From contig JBGSUA010000007.1 of assembly GCA_041753575.1 (NCBI GenBank), positions 1-64,000 of the forward strand: a stretch of 64,000 nt of DNA, given 5' to 3'. The DNA is from CG2-30-51-40 sp041753575. Lineage in GTDB: Bacteria > Desulfobacterota > DSM-4660 > Desulfatiglandales > Desulfatiglandaceae. Under the pieces are notes generated by a model. That model was not told the DNA's origin. It worked only from the letters and a program-made list of their open reading frames with translations, and did no database searches. Within the stretch, counting starts at the first letter, position 1. Every line of letters begins with the position of its first letter. Below, piece after piece: positions 51,112 to 61,077 of the stretch. The translations under genes and the position numbers were made by a program.

Positions 51112-52452
51112 ATGAAATTCATCGTTATAGGCGGGGACGCTGCGGGCATGAGCGCGGCAAGCAGGGCAAAAAGAAACATGCCGGATCTGGAAGTGACCGT
51201 TTTGGAGCAGGGAGAAGACGTTTCCTACAGCGCTTGCGGGATGCCGTATAACATCGCCGATCCTCACCGAGAAATATCTGATCTTGTGGTCAGAAAAGCC
51301 GGAGTCTTCAGAGAAAAGCAAGACATAGATCTCAGGCTCTGGCACAGGGTTGAGGCCATAGACAGGAAGGAGCGCCGCGTCACAGGCATTGATAACAGAG
51401 GAAACCCTTTTTCCTTTCCATACAACCGTCTCCTCATAGCTACCGGAGCATCACCCATAGTGCCGGAAATGGCGGGAGTTGATCTTCCGGGGGTATTTGT
51501 ACTGAAAGGCCTTCATCACGGAAGGGCCATAAAAGATCACCTCAGGAAAGCTAATGCGCATAAGACCGTTATAATTGGAATGGGCTATATCGCGCTTGAG
51601 ATGTGCGAGGCATTCAGGGCGCTTGGCCTTGAAGTTGCCATGGTTAAGCCAAGGCCCGCCCTTTTACCGAGGATGCATAGCAGGCTTTCAGACGCGGTCA
51701 AGGCTGTCCTGGAGAAAGAGTCTGTGGAGCTTTTTGCCGGAATCACCCCCCTGAAAATAGAAAGAGATGGAGGATCCCTGAGGCTCTTTTGTTCCGGCAA
51801 GGAACTCAAAACCGATCTTGTACTCGTAGCCGCCGGGATAAGGCCAAAGAGCCGCATGGCCCTTGAGGCGGGGCTGGAATTGGGGCCCTCAGATTCTATT
51901 GCCGTTGACCGGAATCTAAGGACGTCAGATAGCGCAATATTTGCCGCGGGTGACTGCTCTGACGCCTTTCATGTTGTAACAGGAAAAAGGGTATGGATAC
52001 CCCTTGCCCTCAGGGCCAACAGGGCCGGCTGGGCAGTGGCTGATAACGTTACAGGGAGCGAAATATCCCTTGACGGGGTTGCTGGGACTGCCGTTTTCAA
52101 GGTCTTTGAGCTGGAGGTCGCAACAACAGGCCTGAACGCGGCTGAAGCTATATCAGCCGGATTTGACCCTGTCGAGGTGGTCATAGAGTCCAGATCCAGG
52201 GCCCACGCTCACGCCGGGGCATCAAACATCCTGGTTTACATGGCGGCCGACAGGACCAGCGGAAGACTCCTGGGGGTTCAGATGGTAGGCGTTGAAGGAG
52301 TGGCCCACAGGATAAACGCCGCCGCTGTTGCGCTCCATCAGCACATGACTGTTGAAGCATTCAGCCAGTGCGATCTGGCCTACGCCCCGCCTTTCGGCCC
52401 TGTGTGGGACCCGCTGCTCACCGCGGCTAACCAGTTGCTCAAGGCCCTTTAG
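51112..52452 (+). CDS. CoA-disulfide-reductase/NADH-oxidase-like flavoprotein
   Basis: The ATG at 51112 follows GGAGGAG; 446 residues. FAD motif FIVIGGDAAGMSAASRAKRN, the redox Cys in SYSACGMPYNIAD, NAD-binding VIIGMGYIALEMCEAF, and FAD end motif SAIFAAGDCSDAFHV. It ends with a dimerisation domain (FSQCDLAYAPPFGPVWDP). It lacks the rhodanese tail of the paralogue at 47.9 kb. Candidate activities are CoA disulfide reduction, NADH oxidase or polysulfide reductase. Confidence 0.93.
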   Translation: MKFIVIGGDAAGMSAASRAKRNMPDLEVTVLEQGEDVSYSACGMPYNIADPHREISDLVVRKAGVFREKQDIDLRLWHRVEAIDRKERRVTGIDNRGNPFSFPYNRLLIATGASPIVPEMAGVDLPGVFVLKGLHHGRAIKDHLRKANAHKTVIIGMGYIALEMCEAFRALGLEVAMVKPRPALLPRMHSRLSDAVKAVLEKESVELFAGITPLKIERDGGSLRLFCSGKELKTDLVLVAAGIRPKSRMALEAGLELGPSDSIAVDRNLRTSDSAIFAAGDCSDAFHVVTGKRVWIPLALRANRAGWAVADNVTGSEISLDGVAGTAVFKVFELEVATTGLNAAEAISAGFDPVEVVIESRSRAHAHAGASNILVYMAADRTSGRLLGVQMVGVEGVAHRINAAAVALHQHMTVEAFSQCDLAYAPPFGPVWDPLLTAANQLLKAL

Positions 52453-52518
52453 CTTTCCGGCAGCCTCCAATCGGTCGGAATGCAAGCTCCTGTGCAATTG
52501 CTTAAGTTACTCCCTGAA

Positions 52519-55083
52519 TTACTCCTTCGCCCAGATGGCAAGTCCCATTGAGTGACGGTTTTCAAGGATGGGATGGTTGGGAGTAATCCTTACATTTACT
52601 CCGAATTGTCCAACCTCTTCAAATCGAACATCGGCGGCATATCTGTAAGAGCGATCGCTGAAGGCCTCGGCAGGTTCCATGGCCTGTTCAAAGCGATCGA
52701 GGAAATTGCCCGTATGGTCAAGCCGCCCGCAGTAGGCTCCCACCATGACATCTTTGGGCTCCAGTTCTCCAAGTGTAACATCGGCCTCAACATGGTAGGT
52801 TCCTCCGACCTCAAGCTCTGAGATCTGCTGCGTTCGCACCCCCTTTATGGAGACACCCGACCAGTTATACATGATCTTTTCTCTCCAGGCCGCGAGCCTT
52901 TTAAGCCCTGCTCTTTCGGAACCCATGAGTTTTTCTTCATGGACCGCGGCCGGTAGATAAAACCTATCCCAGTATTCCTCAACCATACGATGGCTGTTGA
53001 ACACCGGGCAAAGCCGGCGCAGGGACAATTTCATCATGGCGAGCCATTTGCGCGGTAGTCTGTCGGCGCCCCTGTCGTAGAAAAGGGGAACGACGTCTTT
53101 TTCCAGTATGTCGAAGATGGCCCTGCTCTCCAGATCATCCTGAAATCCCTCGTCCTGATATTCCTCGCCTCTGCCTATTGCCCACCCTATCTCTCTGTCA
53201 AATCCCTCGTCCCACCATCCGTCCAGGACGCTCATGTGCAAGGCTCCGTTTGCCACGGCCTTCATGCCGCTGGTGCCGCAGGCCTCAAGGGGTCTTCTCG
53301 GCGTGTTGAGCCATATATCCACTCCCTGGACCATTTGCCTGGCTACCTCCATGTCATAGTCCTCAATAAACACTATTCGGCGTCTGAAATCTTCCATCTC
53401 AGCAATCTCAACCAGGTGTTTGATGAGTTCCTTTCCCATGTGGTCCTGCGGGTGGGCCTTACCGGCGAAAATGATCTGCATCGGCTGAGTTCTGTTAGTA
53501 AGAAGCTTCTCAAGCCGATCCATGTCTCTCATGATCAACTGTGCCCTCTTGTAAGGTGCAAAGCGTCTGGCAAATCCTATTGTGAGGGCCTCAGGGTCAA
53601 GGATCTCATCAACTATCGCTATGTCCCTGTTTGAAAAACCTCTTCTCGCCATCTGATCGCGCAGTCTGCGGCGGCAAAACCCCACCAGCCTTGCCCTTGC
53701 CTGCTCATGGGTCCTCCACAGCTCTGTATCGGGAATCCTGTCAACGCGCTCCCATACCTTTTCGTTATCAGGATCTTCAATCCATCTTGGTCCCATGTAC
53801 CTATTATAGTGCTCGGCCATCCCCTGGCAAATCCATGTCGGTATGTGAACCCCGTTTGTCGTGTGACTGATGGGGAGATCAATCTCAGGTGTCTTGGGCC
53901 ATATCTTCTGCCACATCTTTCTGCTCACCTTCCCGTGGAGTCGGCTGACCGCGTTATTCCAGGTGGAGAGCCTGAGAGCCGAAACCGCCATTGAGAAAGG
54001 CTCATCTCGATCCCTCGGGTTCTGCCTGCCGAAGCCAAGCATCACATCAAAGCTTATTCCGATGGATCTCGCGAATTCCTCAAAATAGGCCCTCATGAGA
54101 TCGGGATGGAAAAGATCAATACCTGCCGGAACAGGGGTGTGGGTGGTAAAGACGCTGGTAACCCTCACAAGTTCCATGGCCTCGTTAAAAGTCAAATTTG
54201 AGTCTGCCTTAAGGCTTCGTATCCTCTCAAAGGCGGCAAAGGCACTGTGGCCCTCGTTCATGTGAAAGATAGTGGCCTCAATGCCGATTTCCTTAAGCAT
54301 TCTCACCCCGCCTATGCCAAGAACAATCTCCTGCCTTATCCGCATATCGCGGTCCCCTCCATAGAGCTGAGATGTGATGCTCCTCATCCAGGGCGAGTTC
54401 TCAGGGACGTTTGTGTCGAGAAGATAGAGTTGGGTCCTTCCCACATCAACCTGCCAAGCCTGTATCCAGACCTGCTCCCCTTTGAGGGGAAGAGCGATCC
54501 TCACGGGAGTTCCATCCTCTCTCTTCAGCAGCTTCATTGTGGTGGATGTGAACTGGATTGCTGGATAGGTCTCCATCTGCCAGCCCTCTTTGCTGAGGTA
54601 CTGTCGGAAATAGCCCTGCTGATATGCGAGGGACACTCCCACTATCGGAAGATTCAAGTCGCTGGCTGATTTGAGGTGATCCCCCGATAAGATCCCCAGG
54701 CCCCCGGAATAGATTGGAAGGCAGGCGGCCAGGCCGCACTCGGCAGTGAAATAAGCCACTTTAAAGGGAGTCTTCCTCTCACCGAAGATCTTTGGATTTC
54801 TCTTCTCTGCCCTATACCTGTTAAATTCCTGGATCACCCTGTCCATGTGGGCCAGAAATCCTTCATCGGCAGAAAAGTTATCCAGATCGCCCTGTCTGAG
54901 CTTGCCCAGGAGTGCCACCGGATTTCTTCCGGTTTCCTCCCATAAATCCGGGTTGAGCCTCCTGAACAGATCATCCGTCTCATAGTTCCATTCGAACCAG
55001 ACATTGTGAGCGAGATCTTCGAGCGGTTTTAACCGCTCCGGGATGCGTGGCTTTACTTCAATAGCTGCAATCGGGATCGTCAT
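52519..55083 (-). CDS. glgP: Alpha-glucan (glycogen) phosphorylase, GlgP family
   Basis: 854 residues of the short-form phosphorylase class that has an N-terminal DUF3417 domain (RLKPLEDLAHNVWFEWNYET). The PLP-binding Lys is in EACGTSGMKAVANGALHMSV. The glycogen-binding and catalytic stretches include YFTAECGLAACLPIYSGGLG, FTTHTPVPAGIDLF and FARRFAPYKRA. It releases glucose 1-phosphate from stored glucan. No other glycogen gene is in the window. Confidence 0.95.
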   Translation of the reverse strand: MTIPIAAIEVKPRIPERLKPLEDLAHNVWFEWNYETDDLFRRLNPDLWEETGRNPVALLGKLRQGDLDNFSADEGFLAHMDRVIQEFNRYRAEKRNPKIFGERKTPFKVAYFTAECGLAACLPIYSGGLGILSGDHLKSASDLNLPIVGVSLAYQQGYFRQYLSKEGWQMETYPAIQFTSTTMKLLKREDGTPVRIALPLKGEQVWIQAWQVDVGRTQLYLLDTNVPENSPWMRSITSQLYGGDRDMRIRQEIVLGIGGVRMLKEIGIEATIFHMNEGHSAFAAFERIRSLKADSNLTFNEAMELVRVTSVFTTHTPVPAGIDLFHPDLMRAYFEEFARSIGISFDVMLGFGRQNPRDRDEPFSMAVSALRLSTWNNAVSRLHGKVSRKMWQKIWPKTPEIDLPISHTTNGVHIPTWICQGMAEHYNRYMGPRWIEDPDNEKVWERVDRIPDTELWRTHEQARARLVGFCRRRLRDQMARRGFSNRDIAIVDEILDPEALTIGFARRFAPYKRAQLIMRDMDRLEKLLTNRTQPMQIIFAGKAHPQDHMGKELIKHLVEIAEMEDFRRRIVFIEDYDMEVARQMVQGVDIWLNTPRRPLEACGTSGMKAVANGALHMSVLDGWWDEGFDREIGWAIGRGEEYQDEGFQDDLESRAIFDILEKDVVPLFYDRGADRLPRKWLAMMKLSLRRLCPVFNSHRMVEEYWDRFYLPAAVHEEKLMGSERAGLKRLAAWREKIMYNWSGVSIKGVRTQQISELEVGGTYHVEADVTLGELEPKDVMVGAYCGRLDHTGNFLDRFEQAMEPAEAFSDRSYRYAADVRFEEVGQFGVNVRITPNHPILENRHSMGLAIWAKE

Positions 55084-55111
55084 ATCGGCCTTAACCCTCT
55101 CTTCCTAGTGA

Positions 55112-55184
55112 ATTTATATGAAAATGCCTCCAGCTTAAAGATCATTTTCATTTTTCGTTGTGCCTCGCGGGCATGGGGATTAGT
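55112..55184 (+). repeat. Dispersed ~75-bp repeat, copy 2
   Basis: Same unit as inside mazF, here in the gap between the phosphorylase start and the diadenylate cyclase stop. It opens ATTTATATGAAAATGCCTCC and ends GGGGATTAGT. The internal arms are ATATGAAAATG and CATTTTCATTT. Confidence 0.8.
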
Positions 55185-55218
55185 ATTTTCATGTAATGTG
55201 TCACAATCTACCCATCAA

Positions 55219-56388
55219 TCACTGCTTGCTCTTGAACTTGAACTCCATCTGCGCCGGTCTTATCTGTACCACCTGCACCCTGTCGTTGGGAAGAAGCACC
55301 TGATCCCTGCTGACGGGGAAAACAGAATAGCCTAACTGAGCCAGGGAAAGATCAATCTCGACCCTTACATCTTTGACTGAAAGTGTGCTTGCGTCCCTTC
55401 TGAGACCGCGAACTGTAAGGTTCACCTTTGGGTTTATCGGTTCCACTACTTCTTTGTCTTCAGGAATGTTTCGCAAAACTGGAGGCACAAAAAAGCTTAC
55501 TTCAAAATCCTGTTGACCTGCAAGCAGCAACCAGATCGCCGAAACACCCACCAGCGAGATGAGTTTAGACACCCAGTTTACTGTCAGATAAGATCTGATT
55601 CGGGGTCCCCAGGAGAGGCTGGGAGAGGCCTTCGGGGCCATCCCCTCGGAGATCATTGTTGAAAGTGCATACCGCTCCTTGATCTCGGTGATCCCCCCGC
55701 CCCTCGCGATAGAAACAATCCCTCTTTCCTCTGATACGGCTATGACCCAGGCATCGCACCTTTCGCTCAGCCCAAGTGCCGCCCTGTGTCTTGTCCCCCA
55801 TTCCTTGGGAAGTCCTTCGGCCGAGCTTAGTGGGAGATAGCATGCCGCCCCGGCTATCCTCCCATCCCTGATAATTGCGGCCCCGTCATGAATCGGTGAT
55901 TCCTTATGGAATATACTCATAAGGATCTCATATCCGGCATCCGCATCAATAAGCTGACCGCCTGTGATCAATTCGTCAACTCTTTCCGCCCGCTCCAGAA
56001 TAATCAAGGCACCTATCTTGCGAGCAGCAAGCTTGAATACCGCGTCCGCCAAATCGCCCGCCCAGTCGAGGGATGCCAGGGACTTTCGGTACCCAAGCAT
56101 CCTGGCAGGGTTCACCTTTTCCAGCACCTGTCTGATCTCTGATTGAAATAAAATGATGAGCAGGATGACGAGAACCTGCCATAAGATCTGAAAGACCCAG
56201 GTTGTAAGGAAAAGACCCCATGTCTTCGCGATAGTAAAAACAACCCCCATTACCATCATCCCGATGAGAGCCTTATAGGCCTTGGTCCCCCTGAACCACA
56301 GGTAGAGATGATAAACCAGCGCGGACAAGAGCAGGATATCCGCTATATCCCTTATCCGTAGTGTCGTCAAAATGGCAAGAAAATCCAT
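55219..56388 (-). CDS. Diadenylate cyclase CdaA with fused YbbR domain
   Basis: 389 residues. Three N-terminal membrane helices (to residue ~80) lead to the DAC domain with its DGA (168-170) and RHR (200-202) motifs, intact for c-di-AMP synthesis from two ATP. A further membrane helix (~274-290) is followed by a single YbbR-like beta domain (to ~380). In Firmicutes the YbbR protein CdaR is a separate regulator of CdaA; here both are on one chain. This predicts built-in periplasmic control. TrkA/TrkH in this window are plausible targets. Confidence 0.92.
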   Translation of the reverse strand: MDFLAILTTLRIRDIADILLLSALVYHLYLWFRGTKAYKALIGMMVMGVVFTIAKTWGLFLTTWVFQILWQVLVILLIILFQSEIRQVLEKVNPARMLGYRKSLASLDWAGDLADAVFKLAARKIGALIILERAERVDELITGGQLIDADAGYEILMSIFHKESPIHDGAAIIRDGRIAGAACYLPLSSAEGLPKEWGTRHRAALGLSERCDAWVIAVSEERGIVSIARGGGITEIKERYALSTMISEGMAPKASPSLSWGPRIRSYLTVNWVSKLISLVGVSAIWLLLAGQQDFEVSFFVPPVLRNIPEDKEVVEPINPKVNLTVRGLRRDASTLSVKDVRVEIDLSLAQLGYSVFPVSRDQVLLPNDRVQVVQIRPAQMEFKFKSKQ

Positions 56389-56417
56389 GTCAACTATAAA
56401 ACCTTTTTCTTAAGCTA

Positions 56418-56957
56418 TCAACTCTCTACGGCTGCCTTTTTCCTCTTGCGCCAGATGGATCGTGATACAATGACGAGCACCGGCAGAGCTATAAAGGCGA
56501 CATCGTCCCAGTTTCCCGCTGAAAAGTCGGGCATGAAATAATAGGTGACACCACCGGCAAGCAAACTGATTCTTATGCACCTTCCATATCCGGCGAAGGT
56601 AAATACACGAAGAAAAATCAGGTAAAGAAAGGACCAGAAAAAGAAAACAATAACATTGGAAATGACCCTGTAGCCTGGAGGAATCAATTCAGATATGTAC
56701 CTGATGGTTCTGTCCATGAGGCTTCGCTTTTCCTTAAGCCTTATCCCGGCAACTTCTCCAACGGTCACCTTATAGTCAATATGCACGCCAGCGGGGATAA
56801 GGACATCGAGTGTCACAGGGCTCCCTGTGCTGTGAAGACTGTCATTTACCGTCCTGAATGAAAGCCCACTCAGGTGCCTAACGAAGAAATACCCCCCTGC
56901 CGCAAAAGCGATCAGCAAGAGCACCGGGATCAATCGCAATGCCACTCTTCCGGCCAT
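56418..56957 (-). CDS. Inner-membrane protein, unknown function
   Basis: The ATG at 56957 follows GGAGAGGGG; 179 residues. One N-terminal helix, a periplasmic segment of about 75 residues (VDIKV-like YKVTVGEVAGIRLKEKRSL), then at least two further membrane helices and a basic tail (RKRKKAA). Order in the minus-strand cluster is protease, this gene, cyclase. No family recognised; a role next to the cyclase is only positional. Confidence 0.75.
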   Translation of the reverse strand: MAGRVALRLIPVLLLIAFAAGGYFFVRHLSGLSFRTVNDSLHSTGSPVTLDVLIPAGVHIDYKVTVGEVAGIRLKEKRSLMDRTIRYISELIPPGYRVISNVIVFFFWSFLYLIFLRVFTFAGYGRCIRISLLAGGVTYYFMPDFSAGNWDDVAFIALPVLVIVSRSIWRKRKKAAVES

Positions 56958-56993
56958 AGCCCCTCTCCTGCTATGACTTCCCATTGAAGGCGA

Positions 56994-58421
56994 TCATTTG
57001 TCTTCGAAACCTTTGGGATGGAGTTTGGTTTCCATCTCCTTCTCAATTCGTTCCACCATATTTTTGTCTCCGGCTGAGAGTTCCTTGGCCTTCTCAAAAT
57101 GAAACCTCGCCTTTCTCGCCTCCCCCTTTTTCTTGAAGAAGATGCCGAAATTAAAATGCGCCTGAGAAAGCCTGTCAAGCCTCCCATAAGAAACGCCCAG
57201 ATTATAGAAGACATCCTCTCTTACCGGCGGAAACGCAACAAGCCTTTCATAGAGAGATACCGCCTTTTCGTGGTCATCTCTGTTCTGATAGCATCCAGCC
57301 AGGATGAAAAGCGCTGCCTTGTCGCCCCTGTCTTTTTCAATAACCTTGTTCAACAAGGCAATTGCATCCTCAATCCTCCCTCCTGACTGATATGCCCCGG
57401 CCAGGCTTCGTGCCACAGCCGCAGATTGCGGCGCGTACCGCATGGCGCGAGACAGGTAGTCGGTTGCCGCAACAAAATCGTCCTTCTGCTTCATAACCAT
57501 TCCTAGGCCGAAGTACCCTAGAGCCGATTCGGGATTCCTTTTTATCTCTGCCTTGAATGATCTCAAGGCCTCGGATGAATCCGTATTCAAAGCCATTACA
57601 GATGCCTTGAAAAAGGGATATTCGGCAGTCAGGCGAATAGCCTCTTCCATCTGGGGCACATCTGAGTATTCCCTCGTCAGGATATCAATATTAGCCATGC
57701 GCTCCGGCCCGGTGGGATGAGTAAGCAAATAGGCCGGGACTTTATCCGTGCCCATCCATCTTCCCCTCTCTATCTTGGAGAGAACCGATACCATGGCACC
57801 AGGATCAAATCCCGTGTTCTTCATGTAAGAAAACCCCAATTGATCAGCCTCTCGCTCATCGTTTCTGCTGTAATGAAGCTGTGTCTGGATGCCGGCAGCC
57901 ATAGTACCGGTAATTAACGCCCCGGCAGCAGGGCCGCCGATCAACACCCCTGCCAATATCCCTGCCAGAGTTGCCAGGCCTATCTTCTTGCCCTGTTCTA
58001 TGCGTGTAGAAAGATGCCTCGCTGAGACGTGCCCTATTTCATGGCATATCACCGCCGTAAGCTCAGAGAGCCTTTCGGTCTCTGTAATAAGTCCCGTGAA
58101 TATAAATATTCTGCCACCGGGGGCGGCAAAGGCATTCAGAGAACCATCCTTTAGGATATAGAATCTGAATGGAAATGGATTAACCTCAACAGCTCTGGAA
58201 AGATAGCTTCCTACCCTATTTATGTAATCATTCAGAAAATCATCATCTATTATACTGAAATATTTCTGAATCTGAGCGAAAAATTCATCGCCAAGCGTAG
58301 TTTCCTCCTCTATTGAGAGGGCCTGTACCACACGAGGGGGCCAAGATAAAAAGCATAGCAGCAGGATGCACACGGTGGCTTTAAATAGTATATTCAAGCC
58401 CCGGAAGTGACTTATAATCAA
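56994..58421 (-). CDS. M48 metalloprotease with TPR repeats (BepA-like)
   Basis: 475 residues. The TTG start at 58421 has AAGGAG nine nt upstream. Signal peptide (TVCILLLCFLSWPP), then an M48 protease domain with zinc motif VICHEIGHVSARH and the Glu helix EREADQLGFSYM. From about residue 290 at least four TPR units follow. BepA in E. coli degrades or assists stalled outer-membrane proteins; this protein has the same layout and is expected in the periplasm. Confidence 0.93.
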   Translation of the reverse strand: MIISHFRGLNILFKATVCILLLCFLSWPPRVVQALSIEEETTLGDEFFAQIQKYFSIIDDDFLNDYINRVGSYLSRAVEVNPFPFRFYILKDGSLNAFAAPGGRIFIFTGLITETERLSELTAVICHEIGHVSARHLSTRIEQGKKIGLATLAGILAGVLIGGPAAGALITGTMAAGIQTQLHYSRNDEREADQLGFSYMKNTGFDPGAMVSVLSKIERGRWMGTDKVPAYLLTHPTGPERMANIDILTREYSDVPQMEEAIRLTAEYPFFKASVMALNTDSSEALRSFKAEIKRNPESALGYFGLGMVMKQKDDFVAATDYLSRAMRYAPQSAAVARSLAGAYQSGGRIEDAIALLNKVIEKDRGDKAALFILAGCYQNRDDHEKAVSLYERLVAFPPVREDVFYNLGVSYGRLDRLSQAHFNFGIFFKKKGEARKARFHFEKAKELSAGDKNMVERIEKEMETKLHPKGFEDK

Positions 58422-58502
58422 GAATATCTTCTCCTTTTATTTGCTCTTGGTTTTGACATGTTATCATGCTAAAAGGTCATTTGCAAATCCCTGAACCATG
58501 AC

Positions 58503-61034
58503 ATGCAAGAACCCGAGATTACCGCTTCATTAGAGGCAATGTCAGATATGACTACAAGACCGACATATGAGGAACTTCAAGACAGGCTTTCGCGGCTGGA
58601 ACGGGAGGCACTGGAAAGAAGAGAGCTTGAAACAGCTTTCGAAGAGGCCCAGTTTGAACTTGAAAGGAGAGTCGAGGAAAGAACCGCCGCGCTGGTTGCC
58701 ACAAATGTCAGACTCAAACGGGAGATGGAGGAAAGGATAGCCGCTGAAAGGGCACTGAATGCAGGCGAGGAAAGATACAGGAATATCCTTGAAACCATGG
58801 AGGACGGATATTTTGAGACGGATCTCAAGGGCAATCTGATTTTTTGCAACCTGGCACTTAGCCAGATAACCGGCCTTGAAAGAAGCGAGCTTATCGGCAT
58901 GAACAACCGCTCTTATATGGATCCGGCGGATGCTAAGAAGACCTTTGAAGTATTCAGTGAGGTTTACACCACAGGCAATACTGTCAAGGATTTTGAGTGC
59001 CGCATCACGAAAGCGGATGGTTCAAAGCCTCATCTGGAGCTGACTGTATCCCTTTTCTGGGACGCTACCGGACGTCCGAAAGGATTCAGGGGCACCGTGA
59101 GGGATGTGACGGCCAGATGGATTGCGGAAAGCTCCCTGAGGGAGAAAGAAGAAAGATACCGCACGGTCTTCGAAACAACAGGCACCGCAACCGTGATAAT
59201 CGAAGATGATATGACCATTTCCATGGCCAATTCCGAGTTTCAGAAACTGAGCGGTTACAGTCGCGAAGAGATCGAAGGCAAGATGAAATGGACCATCTTT
59301 GTAGTGCCTGAAGACCTCGAAAGGATGAAGGCATATCATTTAGAGCGACGACTTCAGGGCAAAGCCGCTCCTAGCAGCTATGAGTTCAGATTTGTTGACA
59401 GGCATGGCAAGGTGATGGACGTTTATATCAAGGCCAGCTTGATAGGCAACACGGGCAGGAGCGTGTCGTCTCTTACGGACATAACCCCTCTAAGACAGGC
59501 AGAAAGACTCTTCAGAGACCTTTTCAACAATGCCGAGGTAGGGCTCTTCATTGTTCAGGACAGGACATTTCGGCTCGTCAATCCTGTCTTTTCAAGAATG
59601 ACAGGCTACACCATAGAAGAACTTACAGGAATGGATTCCCTGCACCTCATTCCTTCGGAGGAAAGAGAGAAAACAGCCGAAGAGGTGATTTCCATGCTCA
59701 AGACCAAACATTTTTCCCCTTATGAGTTGCGAGTACGGGACAAGGTCGGCAGAGAAAGATTCGTTATGGTCAGTCTGGGCCCGATAATCTATGAGGGACG
59801 AACCGCCCTTCTGGGGAACTTTATGGATATCACCGAGAAAAAGGCCATGGAGGAAGAGCTTTTGAGGAGTCAGAAACTCGAATCCCTCGGACTGCTTGCC
59901 GGGGGCATAGCACACGACTTCAACAATCTCCTCACAGTGATCCTGGGAAACATTGATATAGCAAGACTCGAATTGCCCAGGAGTTCAGCCGGCCACATGA
60001 ACCTTATTGAGGCTGAAAAGGCCTGCTTTGCAGCAAAGGATCTGACACAAAGATTCATAACCTTTTCAAAGGGCGGGTCCCCGATAAAGAAAGATGGCAT
60101 TATACCTGAAACTATAAAAGAAACAGCCGATCTGGCGCTTGTAGGATCGGCTGTCCAATATGACATTCAAATAGGCGAATCCCTCTGGCCGGTATCTTAC
60201 GACGAGGCGCAGATAAGACATGCGCTGAACAATATCCTGGTTAACGCCAGAGAGGCAATGAGAGGCTCCGGACGCATTCAAATATCCCTGGGAAATGTTG
60301 AGGTGGGGAATGAAGGCATCCTGCATCAATCTTTCAGGATCAGACAGGGCCAGTATCTATTGATTTCAATTAAAGACACAGGCCCCGGCATTTCCAAAGA
60401 AAATCTTTCAAAGCTTTTTGATCCCTACTTTTCAACCAAGGAAAGGGGCGCCCGAAGGGGCATGGGGCTTGGGCTTACAACAGCTTACAACATCATGAAA
60501 AAGCATGATGGGTATATTCATGTCGAGTCCAAGGCAAAATCAGGAACCATTGTTTTCCTCTATTTGCCCGCAAAAAAGCCTGTCCAATTCCCCACAGAAG
60601 CAGAAGACACCGGCACAACATCTATCCTTAATTCAGCCAGCATACTTGTAATGGATGATGAAGAAACCGTGAGAAATCTCACCCGAGAGATACTTGAAAG
60701 ACTTGGATTTAAGGCGGTGCTCGCCTGCGATGGGGACGAAGCTGTAATAATCTATAAAGAATCCATGGCCCACGGTATGCCCTTCGATCTTGTGTTTCTT
60801 GATTTAACTGTGCGCGGCGGCATGGGAGGCAAGGAGGCAATGGAAAAGCTCCGGGAAATCAATCCGGAGGTAAAAGCCATTGTAACAAGCGGCTACGACA
60901 ATGATCCCGTCATTACTGATTTCAGAGCCTTCGGCTTCTCCGCCGCCATGCCGAAGCCTTTTTCCTTTGAGGATTTAAAGAGAACTGTGGCATCAATCCT
61001 CGGGGCTTTGCCCCTCTCCGGAGACGATAATTAG
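58503..61034 (+). CDS. Multi-PAS hybrid sensor histidine kinase
   Basis: 843 residues, cytoplasmic. A coiled-coil start (to ~90) leads to three PAS domains (about 90-205, 215-330, 335-450), then HisKA (SLGLLAGGIAHDFNNLLTVI), an ATPase domain (NNILVNAREAM, DTGPGIS, GMGLGLTTAYNIM) and a receiver with Asp in FLDLTVRGGMGG. The kinase core is NtrB-like. The receiver is C-terminal and single, with no HPt. The start at 58503 lacks a strong ribosome-binding site; another ATG follows shortly after. Confidence 0.94.
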   Translation: MQEPEITASLEAMSDMTTRPTYEELQDRLSRLEREALERRELETAFEEAQFELERRVEERTAALVATNVRLKREMEERIAAERALNAGEERYRNILETMEDGYFETDLKGNLIFCNLALSQITGLERSELIGMNNRSYMDPADAKKTFEVFSEVYTTGNTVKDFECRITKADGSKPHLELTVSLFWDATGRPKGFRGTVRDVTARWIAESSLREKEERYRTVFETTGTATVIIEDDMTISMANSEFQKLSGYSREEIEGKMKWTIFVVPEDLERMKAYHLERRLQGKAAPSSYEFRFVDRHGKVMDVYIKASLIGNTGRSVSSLTDITPLRQAERLFRDLFNNAEVGLFIVQDRTFRLVNPVFSRMTGYTIEELTGMDSLHLIPSEEREKTAEEVISMLKTKHFSPYELRVRDKVGRERFVMVSLGPIIYEGRTALLGNFMDITEKKAMEEELLRSQKLESLGLLAGGIAHDFNNLLTVILGNIDIARLELPRSSAGHMNLIEAEKACFAAKDLTQRFITFSKGGSPIKKDGIIPETIKETADLALVGSAVQYDIQIGESLWPVSYDEAQIRHALNNILVNAREAMRGSGRIQISLGNVEVGNEGILHQSFRIRQGQYLLISIKDTGPGISKENLSKLFDPYFSTKERGARRGMGLGLTTAYNIMKKHDGYIHVESKAKSGTIVFLYLPAKKPVQFPTEAEDTGTTSILNSASILVMDDEETVRNLTREILERLGFKAVLACDGDEAVIIYKESMAHGMPFDLVFLDLTVRGGMGGKEAMEKLREINPEVKAIVTSGYDNDPVITDFRAFGFSAAMPKPFSFEDLKRTVASILGALPLSGDDN

Positions 61035-61077
61035 ACAAAGCCGCTTGAGATTAAGGAAATGAATATATCCGGAAGTT

